NCBI GenBank assembly: GCA_030068145.1
Contig: JAPJBO010000009.1
Coordinates: forward strand, 558,001 to 622,000
Direction of reading: 5' to 3'
Length of the DNA: 64,000 bases
Origin: Diplonema papillatum
Taxonomy: Eukaryota > Euglenozoa > Diplonemea > Diplonemida > Diplonemidae
Shown here: piece by piece, positions 52,433 to 61,491 of the stretch
Position numbering within the stretch: position 1 is the stretch's first letter
How the letters are laid out: every line of letters begins with the position of its first letter
Notes under the pieces: model-generated
Told to the model about the DNA's origin: nothing
The model's database searches: none
What the model saw: only the letters and a program-made list of their open reading frames with translations
Position numbers and translations under genes: made by a program

Positions 52433-52658
52433 TACTATTTTTTTCTTAATAGTACATCTGTACTGAGAGGTTTATACCCTGTACACGCGAAGAACAAGAA
52501 ACTTTTGCCTTATCATTTCCATCACCTTTGGTCAGTTGATGCTGATCGTCCGTTGCTTCGTTTATCAGTGCCAGCCCCAACTCCGGAAATGTTCCCTTTT
52601 GAACACACCCAACCGCACACAGTTAAAGAATCGTCAATAAAAAAAGAGAGATGCAACC

Positions 52659-53768
52659 ATGACCTTGGGGGGCAAAGCGCGCGACGTGCTGAGCGAAGCC
52701 GCGATCGTGCACCTGTCGTCGGAGGAGGACGACCTCTGCGACTTCACGTCGGCTGCCTTCAGCGCCTCTGGCGACCTGCTGCTTGCGGCGGGGGGCGGGG
52801 TCTCACCAGACGGGGTTCTGTCCATCCGGGTGCGCGACCTCGACAGGCTCAAGTGGGAGCCGCGCGAAACGGTGAGGGAGGCGACCCAGGAGTCGTACCT
52901 GCCCAGCGGGCACAAGTACGGGGTGCGGCTGGTGCAGAGCAGCAAAGGGCTGCCGAGCGACCAGTTCCTCTTCAGCAGCGACAACGGATGGGACCACAGC
53001 GTCCGCTTCGCGACCCTCCGCCACGGGCTCATCGAGGTGCAGGCCGCCTTCAACGGCCACCGAGACAGAGTCACCAGCATCGTCACGCCCCCCGCCACCG
53101 CGCAAAGCGGCCTGAACTCCTTCCTCACCACCGCCGAAGACGGCACCGCGTGCCTTTGGGCCAGGGAAGCCGCCGGAAAACCGGTGTTTCGCTGGAGATG
53201 CGGCGGGTCGCCTGTGGCCTGCTTCGACCCCGCCGGCGTCGTGGTCGCTGTGTCCGACACGTCGCAGACGGTGAACCTGTACGACAGGCGCATGCTCTTC
53301 CTGAAAATGCAAGGGCGGAGCGTCGAAGCCGAGCCGTTCGGCTCGATGCAGACGGGGCTTACCCAAAGCGAAAATCTGCTCTCCTTGACGCCGGCCCCTT
53401 GCTTCTCCTCCGCGAAGCCGCGGGTAAACTTGCTGGTGGCTGTTGGGGATCGGTCTGTGTCGGTCTTGGACACGGCCCCTTCCACGTGCCACTCTCTGGT
53501 GCTGAACCTGGAGCACCCGTCGGCGGGCCACGCGGCGGTCATGCCCGAGACTGGGCTGCTCCTGCGGGGGAGCGACGCCGGCGATCTGCGCGCCGTGCGC
53601 TTCAACAACGGCGCCACGCACCGGACGTGGGGCGCGGCTGAAGTCGGGCTGCCGCCGTCGCCGCTCTCGTCGGCCGTCTTTTCTCCGACCACTTGGGCCA
53701 CGGCTTTCACTGCGGGTAAGCACCTGGCGTGTTTCGTGTGGCCGTACAACGTGTACGACGCGCCTTGA
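52659..53768 (+). CDS. WDR82: WD40 protein of the WDR82/Swd2 family
   Basis: The protein has 369 residues in one exon (human WDR82 has 313). WDR82/Swd2 is a seven-blade propeller that binds the Ser5-phosphorylated RNA polymerase II tail, recruits the SET1/COMPASS H3K4 methyltransferase and takes part in transcription termination in the nucleus. Family-like stretches: FSASGDLLLAAGGG (blade 1), HKYGVRLVQSS and FLFSSDN..DHSVRFATL (the KKYGV-like start of blade 2), FNGHRDRVTSIV, TAEDGTACLWARE, GSPVACFDPAGVVVAVSD and VNLYDRR (central blades, the best match), and a short C-terminus ending near ACFVWP as in WDR82. WD dipeptides themselves are eroded and the blade 5-6 region is weak, so orthology is probable and not certain. 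A minisatellite starts 24 bp after the stop; a copy of codons about 294-321 lies at 54488. Confidence 0.78.
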   Translation: MTLGGKARDVLSEAAIVHLSSEEDDLCDFTSAAFSASGDLLLAAGGGVSPDGVLSIRVRDLDRLKWEPRETVREATQESYLPSGHKYGVRLVQSSKGLPSDQFLFSSDNGWDHSVRFATLRHGLIEVQAAFNGHRDRVTSIVTPPATAQSGLNSFLTTAEDGTACLWAREAAGKPVFRWRCGGSPVACFDPAGVVVAVSDTSQTVNLYDRRMLFLKMQGRSVEAEPFGSMQTGLTQSENLLSLTPAPCFSSAKPRVNLLVAVGDRSVSVLDTAPSTCHSLVLNLEHPSAGHAAVMPETGLLLRGSDAGDLRAVRFNNGATHRTWGAAEVGLPPSPLSSAVFSPTTWATAFTAGKHLACFVWPYNVYDAP

Positions 53769-53792
53769 GTGTGCGGTGCGCGACAGGTCACA

Positions 53793-53989
53793 TTTTAGGG
53801 TCCTTTTAGGGTCCTTTTAGGGTCCTTTTAGGGTCCTTTTAGGGTCCTTTTAGGGTCCTTTTAGGGTCCTTTTAGGGTCCTTTTAGGGTCCTTTTAGGGT
53901 CCTTTTAGGGTCCTTTTAGGGTCCTTTTAGGGTCCTTTTAGGGTCCTTTTAGGGTCCTTTTAGGGGCCTTTTAGGGGCCTTTTAGGACG
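53793..53989 (+). repeat. Telomere-like 11-bp minisatellite (TTTTAGGGTCC), about 17.5 copies
   Basis: TTTTAGGGTCC repeats with an exact 11-bp period from 53793; the last two full units read TTTTAGGGGCC and the array ends TTTTAGGACG. Each unit contains TTTAGGG (the plant/alga/apicomplexan-type telomere heptamer; TTTTAGGG as in Chlamydomonas) plus TCC. It sits directly behind the WDR82-like stop codon, in the probable 3' UTR. Confidence 0.95.
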
Positions 53990-54487
53990 TTTTGCGGGCG
54001 TTTTATGAACCCACACCGGTGTGGATCAAGCTTTCCTGGGGTTTCCGAATGTTTTTGGGTTCCCTGTGTGGTTGTGTCCTAGTCGGGCTGTTTTTTGTGG
54101 CTGCGGTTTGCATGCCCACCCGCGGCGTGCTTTCCCCCCTAAGAACCGTCGGGCGCCGTTGTGGTGGGTCATCGGAGGATCGGTCCCTCAGCGTCTCAGA
54201 GCCCCCCACATGCCACCCCTCGAGTGACGTTTGCTGCTGCACCGGTGTGCTCGGGGCGTTCGTCAGGCTGGGTCCTGTTAGCGGGCTTTCTTGGGCAGTC
54301 TCTCTCGCACAGGTGCGCTGCTAGGGGTTTCCGCATGTTCTAGCAGCTGCTTTGTCGTGGTCTTTGTGCGGTCGACTTTGTTCCAACAAGTGTACCTGAC
54401 CTCAAACCCCTTCCAGCAAATCAGGTTCGGGCTGTGCCGTCTTCAAGGATTGGCACGTCCCCTTTCAGTGCGGCTTGTGGGGTTGAA

Positions 54488-54572
54488 TCATGCCCGAGAC
54501 TAGGCTGCTCCTGCGGGGGAGCGACGCCGGCGATCTGCGCGCCGTGCGCCTCAACAACGGCGCCACGCACCG
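54488..54572 (+). pseudogene. 85-bp fragment of the WDR82-like gene
   Basis: It is identical to 53539-53623 except for two substitutions, starting at TCATGCCCGAGACT and ending at GCCACGCACCG. Flanks are unrelated. It corresponds to the stretch MPETGLLLRGSDAGDLRAV and following residues. With about 98% identity, it is recent. Confidence 0.92.
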
Positions 54573-55152
54573 AAAAGCTTCGCACACGTGTTAGGCCGTG
54601 TTTCAGATGGGTGCCACGAGTCTGCGAGCATTCAGCCACTTCAGGTCAATGGAAGCAAGGTTGCCCGAAGACGCCGGCACTTACACTGACGATGCCGCGG
54701 GTCCACCACAAGGTAAAAGCACCCTCTGCATGCCGCAAGCCTCAGTAGCAGCACCACGCACATCAGGTGGGCTCGTCCGTTGATGGTTCGCGACGGTCGC
54801 AGTCTCCGTTTTGTTTCGACGACGAGTTTTGAGTGCAGACTGGTCGCACGGCCAGGCGCTTGCGCGTGGCATTCGTGGTGGTCTACGTGCTGTCGAAAAC
54901 GACCGCAGACCCTTGAGTTGCCCGTTCGGATCACTCCGGTGATCCTGCTCCATTATTATTATTAGCTCTAACCGTTGGGTGCATTTCACGTGAGATGCGG
55001 AGAAATGCGCTGTTCAAGTGAGCACAGGTGTTTCCACCTCCGTTTCTGCGGTTGTTCGAACTTTTGTTCAGCGTCAAGCCATTCAGGCTTGCCACGACGG
55101 CGACAGACATCAACGCGGCGGCTATTTCTGATTGAACCCGAATACTCTCTCT

Positions 55153-55180
55153 AGCTTCTGAGGCTGGAGTTCACCGTGTA
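55153..55180 (-). repeat. Solo terminus of the MITE family
   Basis: AGCTTCTGAGGCTGGAGTTCACCGTGTA corresponds to the right end of the MITE at 44137-44303, with few changes. No partner terminus is seen nearby. Confidence 0.6.
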
Positions 55181-55495
55181 CTTACCCTCTCCAGCAACAC
55201 GCGCACGAGCACCCGCTTCAATTGCTAACCAAACTGTGGTCATGTGCGGTGTCTGGTAATGGAGCGACAGACGCTCATGATATCCATCACGATCCCATTT
55301 TGCAGCGTTTCTTCGTGTTTCCCCCTTCTGAACGGTACTGGCTTTGGCTAGTGGTGTCGCCAGTTTTCAGCCACCGGTGGTGGTTTCCGTTGGTGCCTGT
55401 TCGTTAGCCAACGCTTGTGGTTGCCCATCGTTTCGTTTAAGAAGCTGCCCACAGAACCATGGGCGAATCCAAACTCCGGAGGTTCAACACTCTTT

Positions 55496-55578
55496 CTGGC
55501 AACAAGCTTGCTTGTCTTATTAGCGTCGGATGGCAGCGTGCTGTGCTAAATCAATACATCAGGGGGGTTTCACAAGCA
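55496..55578 (+). repeat. Dispersed repeat R7
   Basis: It aligns with 48658-48745; see that entry. Confidence 0.6.
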
Positions 55579-56872
55579 AACGGGCTTTTCTGGTTCGCGG
55601 TTCTGGCTCAAGGTCTCCCTCAGAACGTTGAGTTTCTGAGTACTGGCACTGCCGGCTTGGTCGTCTTCTAGCGGCAGTGGTGCAGATAAGTAGACTTCTG
55701 GCTGTTCGTCACTGCCAGGGGCCATTTGATGGTTTCAGCTTGAGGTACCACGAGCCCAGTGCGTCTCCACTCAAAGCAGCGGAGCTCATGCATAGCAGCT
55801 TGCCGAACCCGAGGGGTGGGGTTTCTTGATCAACACACGAATGACAACACCCGGAGATCATGGCAACCGCCGGTAAGGTGTAAAAACAAGTGGAAAACGT
55901 GTTCAACCGACACGCACCAATAGACCCCCTCTTCTCTCGTCTTCCATCGAACGCCGTTCGAGCTTCTTCCGAACCATTGATTGAATTCACAGGGAATAAG
56001 AAATCACCCGACACGAGAAACACCTCTCCTTCTTCCCCCTTCACCCACCTCCATCCTATACGTTCAGCCGGAGGCTCGCAAACTCCTTTGCATCTCAAAA
56101 AAACATCCGAATTGGCGACTGAGAAACGAGGGATACTTCGGCGAAGTTCTACTCCTCCCCCACTAGAACACGTACAACAACAGTTCTTATATATATATTT
56201 TTTTCCCCGACGACAGCAAGTGTCAAACTAGCCCACCCGAAGGCAGTTGATTACTTTAGGCAGGTTTACTCTACCGGCAGAAGTTGTATGGGTTAGCGTC
56301 TTATTTTTTTTTCACTTCTGTTCACAAGAACGAGCACGAGAACAAAACATATTAGTAGCAGATCTACTCCAGAAGAAGACAACCAATTGTTTTTTCAAAG
56401 CACTGTTCAAAAAAGAAAGGGCGTCGTCGCAGACACCCGGGCGAATCTTGCTGGCGGCACAACAAAAGTAGAAAAACTGCCTGTACGATCCATCATAAAG
56501 GGATCGTCGGAAACACATACAAGCAACAAAAAAGCGCGTTTCAAGAACAACAGAAGGATAGCCAGCTCGATTAGAAGCTGCTCCAAAGCAAACAATCTTT
56601 CCCGTTTTCACATTTCTTTCTCATAAGAGCGCCACCATAGGAACCTGGGCGAGTATTTCTGCGCGGCAACCGCCGGCAGAAAAAAGCCTTCAACAAAGCA
56701 ATCAATTTCTTCCCGGGTAAGCTAGCGTGCCACTTGCCATCGTTGACAAATAAGAAAAATAAACAACGATACACGAGTCGCGGCACCTTGGGCGGAGGGG
56801 AGAGAGCGGAACAGAGGAAAACCATCCCCTGTTCCAACGGGAGGTACGGGAAAAGCGCAAGAAAAAGAGGCA

Positions 56873-59800
56873 ATGGAGATCCCAACCGGTACCCGCGCCC
56901 ATTCTCTGGTGGAGGGCAGGGCGTACACAGGGGCCAGGATCCTGGCCGAATTCCTGAGAGCGGCAGGCGTGACAACTGCTTTCGGCAAGCCGTCTACGCC
57001 GAGTGCCCTGTTTCTGGCCGATACCCTTGCCAACGCTGGCGTGCGCCTTGTCCCGGTGCCTGCGGAGGACCATGCTGTGGACGCTTGCTTTGCGTCTGCC
57101 GCGTTGGGGGTTGGCATGCCTTGCGCTCTGGTCTCCAGTCCGCTGGCTTTGTACAATCTCCGTGGTGCTTTGCGAGCGGCGAGCTCGAAAAGTGTGCCGA
57201 TCCTCGTTCTTGCGTGCTCAGCCGATCAGGAGGAAGATTGCGCACACCGCATCACCAATGGGACGGGCTGCGCGTCGTATTGCGCGTCTTCGCAGCAAAA
57301 CGGGGAAGAGGGCGGCCTGGCAGCAACGCTCCGAGCACTCCGAGCGGCGGCCCGCGCGCCGTGCGTGCTGTCGCTGCCGCCCGCTTTCTTGCAGTCCGCC
57401 GCCATACTCGGTGCCATACCCCCGACACTCCCCCCCGCCCCTCCTAGCAACCCCGGCGGCGTCGATTCCGTTCCCACCAGAAACGGAACCGCCGCTGCGA
57501 TAAATTCGGTGTTCGTGCCTTGCGGGGCCGCGGCCGCCGGCTCGGCGGCCGGCGACAGCTTGGCCGCGTCGGCCGCCGCGATGGCCCCGTGGCTGCCGCC
57601 TTGCCTTTTGTTCACCCCGCACCATTTGCTTGCTGCGGGCGTCCGGTCGTATTTTCCGTCTTCCTCCTCTGTCGCGCCCGGGGATCTAACCCGCGGGGAC
57701 AACCTGCTCCCGACGCTGATCGGCTGCTCCGCCACAGTGGCCCAGCAGGGGGCACCCAGTCAACTCCCGCTCGTTCTCGTCGCCTCGCACGCGTACCTGC
57801 GAGCCCACGCCGCCGGCCAACTCGCCTTCGCACCGAATGTTTCGGTCGTCGTCCCATTTCAGGGGGAGATCCCACCGGCGGCTAGGGCCGCGCTGTCGAC
57901 CTTGGCCGCGGGACTCGGCAAGACTTGTCACTTTGCCGAGGCCGCCCACCACGTCTTGGAATCCAAGAACGGACGGCTCGTCTCACCCAGCGCGGCGGGA
58001 GCCTCGAAGGGAGGAGCCGCAAACAACCCTCCGGCAGTCGCCGGGGAGGCGGCTGACGCGGCGGTGCAGCCTTCCGAAACTTCGGAGGGTCTGAAGGCCC
58101 TTCTCGCCACCGGCGCCGGGCACTGGGTAGCGCTGGGTGGCATCGAGGGGTGTGCGGGGCTGGACGATGCTGCTCCTGCTGCTGCTGCTGCTGCTGCCTC
58201 GAACGGGCTCGAGGTGAACGGGCATGCATCAGGAGGGAATCTGCTGCTTTCGGCAGTCGCGGGCGGGGTCCTCGGGGACGTGTTTGTGGATACTGTAAAC
58301 GCAGGTCACTTGGGGGTCCCGTCTCCCGCGGTTGAGCTGAAGGGAGAAGATGCTTCGTGGTGTGTTGCAAGCGCTCTATACGCTGCAAGTGTCGATGCCG
58401 ACGGGTCCACGCATGCTCCTCTTGCGGTCTTCACCCCTTCATCTCGTCCACTCGTCTTGCCCAATACCCACGTCCCCTTGCAGCGCCCTGCCATCCTCGT
58501 GTCCATTGCGGACACCGCTGCCTCCCAGACCGCCTTCGAATCAACATTTCTTGCCACAGTTTCAGTTCCGAACCCCACCGCCCGGCTTATTCCCCTCCCG
58601 TCCGCCGCCCTTCTCGCTGCTGTCCTCACGCGCCTCGCCCAAAGCGTAGCCAGGTGCCCTCCTGCCATCATCTGCTTGTCCTGCACCGCAACCAGCAGCC
58701 CACCGGTGGACACTCCGGCATTCGACCTGGAACCTCACCTCCTGTGGACTGTGCCCGGTGGTACTGTGCAAGGGCATGAGCTCACCAAGGAGTTCGCGAC
58801 CACGGTGCACGCCGCCCGAGGGCGTCTGTTGGTGAGAGTCAGTGCGGCTCTTGATGCAGGCGGCCGGGCGGCGTTGACGTCCCTCGTGGACCAGTTGCAG
58901 GCCGCGGTGGTGGTTGACATCGCCAGCGAAGGCAGCTTTCCCGAAGGCCACCCCGCGTGGGTGTGGAACGTGGCGGCCGACCGCGCCGCCGGGCTGGCCG
59001 TCCCCGAGCTTTTCCTGCCGGTACTGCAGGCCTGCGACTGCATCCTCACTGTCTCCGCTCTTTCCTTGACGGTATCCGAGACGCGGCCCGGCTCCACCAC
59101 GGAAGTCAGGGCCCCGTGTCCGTCCGGTCCGTCTCTTGCCATCGCTGCCTTGGCCGCTCGTCTTTCATCGATAGGAGGAAGCACCCCGTTGGAGTATCCA
59201 GGGTTGTTCCCTGAGATCGCGGCGGCTCACGCCGCGCTGGCAGCGCAAATCGCCCGCGCTCAGCCGCGTCGCGGGTTGTCTTGCACGGCGTTCTTCACGC
59301 AGCTGAGCCAGCACCTCGCTGCCAGCTCTTCTTCGGGTTCCTTCGCGGTGGTCCTCGAGCCCGGTTGCGCGTCCGCCTTCGGCGCGGAGCATCTCCGCAC
59401 CAGCCCGTGCCTTTTCCCCCTGAATCAGACTGTCTCCGGCGGGTCGATCGCCGCCTCGGAAGTCCTGTCCGGGCGCCTCCGTCGTCACGTCATTGTGACG
59501 GGGGATACCACGTTCCTGACGCACGCGCACGCATTCTCAGCACTGCTCTCGGGCCCGTCCCCGCCGGCGGCGCTGTTCGTGCTGTGCAACGAGGCGCGGC
59601 GAGCGATGGCGTTCGCGAACGTTTTAGCGGGGAAGCCGCCAAGCAAGGCGTTGGACACGCCGGCGGCGGCCCCGCGGCGGCTCGCCGAGCTGGCCGGCGG
59701 TCTCGGCTGCGCGGCCGCGGTCGCGGCGGATGCGGCGGCGCTGCGGGGGGCGCTGGCGGCGGCGTGCGCCGCCCCGGGGGCTCCGCCGGTTTGCGTGGTG

Positions 59801-61148
59801 GTCGATGTCCGCGGGTGCGCGGACGTTCCGGCGCACGTCGCGTTTTCGCTCCTGCGGGCCGCCGCCGGGAAGGCGGGCGGCGACGGGCCGCACGGGCAGT
59901 TGACGCGGAGGCAGCGGCTGGTGCGGGCGCAGGATGACCCGAGCGGGTTCTACGCGCCAACCCTCCGCGCCCACGACACTTCGTTCGCGCGCCGCGAGCT
60001 CGCGTGGCGGGCGTCTGCTGGCGCGTTCAACACGTGGGACATCCTTTGCCACGCCGTTGAACGCTGGCCGGACCACCCGGCGTACTACCAGGGCGACCAC
60101 ACCGCAACGTACGCGGCCTTCTATCGAAGGTCCTGCGCCCTGGCCGCGTACCTGCGCGATACCGTGAAGGTGCCGAAAGGACACCGCGTGGCGGTCATCC
60201 TGCCGAACGTGTACCAGTGCATGGAAGCGCACTTCGCGGGCGCCGGGGCCGGCGCGTGCGTGCTAAACCTCAACCAGCGACTGTCCGCCGACGAGCTCGG
60301 CTTCATCCTGGACGACGCGGCGCCCGTCGTTCTCGTCGCGGCGTCTCAGTTCGCGCCGCTGCTGATCGACGCCGTCCGGTGCTCGAAGAAGAGCACCGCC
60401 CGCGGCCTGCTCTGGGTCGGCGGCGTCCCGCCCGCAGCCCGCGCCGCTTTGCCCGAATTATTCCACGAGGACTTCGAGTCCACCGTTTCGCAACCGTTGG
60501 CACCCTTCCATCGAGTTGAGAACACGGCGGAAGGGAACTGCGAAATGTACTACACGTCGGGGACCACGGGGCGGCCGAAAGGTGTGATTCTGTCGCACCG
60601 TGCTGTTTGTATGCATGCGCTGGGGTGTATGATCGAGCACCGGCACCACAAGAAAGACGTGTGGGGGCACATTGCGCCGATGTTCCACCTGGTCGACGCG
60701 TATGGGATGTTCTCCGTCACGTGGGTCGGCGGCAGCCACGTGTTCGTGCCGTCGTTCAGCGCGGCGGGCGCGCTGGCCGCGATCGAGAGGCACCGGGTCA
60801 CGGTGACCAACATGGCGTCGACGATGGCGACGCTGCTCCTCGCGCACCCCGGCGTCGAAAAACGCGACTTTTCGAGCCTGCAGATGCTGTCCTGCGGCGG
60901 CGCCCCGCTCAACCGCGAGACGACCCTCCGCGCCATCGCGGTCTTCGGGTGCGAGGTGTTCCAGTCTTACGGCATGACCGAGAGCTGCGGCAAAATCGCC
61001 ATGTCGCTGCTGAACAGCGCCGCCGTCCGCTCTCTGCCACCCAGTGAACAGATCGACCTCGTGTGCACCTCAGGGAAGCGCTTCGGGCTCCCCGGGTTCG
61101 AAATGCGCGTCGTTAAAGACGACGGCACCTTGGCCACCCCTTTGACAG
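56873..61148 (+). CDS. Megasynthase exon 1: ThDP-enzyme-like region and acyl-CoA ligase N-terminal domain
   Basis: The ATG at 56873 starts a frame of 1,425 codons. Residues ~15-175 resemble the pyrimidine-binding domain of thiamine-diphosphate enzymes (decarboxylase/acetolactate-synthase type): ARILAEFLRAAGVTTAFGKP, then PAEDHAVDA with Glu65 in the place of the activating Glu. Residues ~820-990 resemble the pyrophosphate domain: VTGDTTFL (877-882), with GDT in place of GDG, and Asn906 after 26 residues. Residues ~1051 onward are an adenylate-forming ligase domain: YYTSGTTGRPKGV (from 1226), FQSYGMTES and LPGFEMRVV. It would activate a carboxylic acid as acyl-AMP; substrate unknown. ThDP catalysis is uncertain because of the altered GDG. 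The ligase C-terminal subdomain begins in the next exon after a phase-1 intron (ACAG|GTATGC). No signal peptide. Confidence 0.8.
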
Positions 61149-61261
61149 GTATGCCCAATACATTCGCTGAAAGACTGCACAGCGCACCCTGCCCGTCCCC
61201 GTTGCCAGCAGCTCTCTCGCTCTCTCTGTCTCTCTCTCTCTCTCTTTTTGAGAGTGCTTTC

Positions 61262-61380
61262 TTCGCATAATCCTTGAGGAGACTGCCAGTTGCGAACTCT
61301 CAAAGAAAGCCAATGCGCTGTAGCCCACACGAAACACAGGTATCCCTGAGTTTAGTGGCGGGCGTAAGCGTTCAACGGCA
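61262..61380 (+). repeat. Repeat R1 inside the megasynthase intron
   Basis: CTTGAGGAGACTGCCAGTTGCGA, GCGCTGTAGCCCACACGAAACACAGG and TTTAGTGGCGGGCGTAAGCGTTCAAC are nearly identical to the copy at 22990-23095. Confidence 0.8.
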
Positions 61381-61431
61381 ATGCTCTACAAAAACGAGTA
61401 TACGATACTCACATTAGACGATGCCTTACAG

Positions 61432-61487
61432 GAACCTTCAACCCAACTACGAATTATTAGTACCAACAATTGTTAACACAAAAAACC
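61432..61487 (-). repeat. Repeat R3 fragment, antisense, next to the splice acceptor
   Basis: The reverse complement reads GTGTTAACAATTGTTGGTACTAATAATTCGTAGTTG, matching the start of the copy at 52336 onward. Confidence 0.65.
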
Positions 61488-61491
61488 ACAG

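Larger units (their letters stand above)
49573..52658. other. Intergenic region rich in dispersed repeats
   Basis: No gene is supported; the hydrophobic 85-codon frame at 50918-51175 has no recognisable features. It contains R4 antisense (49780-50020), a perfect 12-bp hairpin (51139-51175), a degenerate R1 (51525-51655) and R3 (52330-52432). Confidence 0.5.
53990..56872. other. Intergenic region between the WD40 gene and the megasynthase
   Basis: No gene is supported. It contains the WD40 gene fragment (54488-54572), a MITE terminus (55153-55180), R7 (55496-55578) and AT-rich stretches near 56190-56400. Confidence 0.5.
61149..61491 (+). other. Intron of the megasynthase gene
   Basis: The 343-bp sequence begins GTATGC and ends ACCACAG. 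Splicing joins ...ATPLTG to EVGEVQIKG, restoring an unbroken ligase sequence, so this is the best supported intron in the window. It consists of a CT microsatellite (61207-61246), an R1 copy (61262-61380) and an antisense R3 piece (61432-61487) that abuts the acceptor. Confidence 0.9.
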
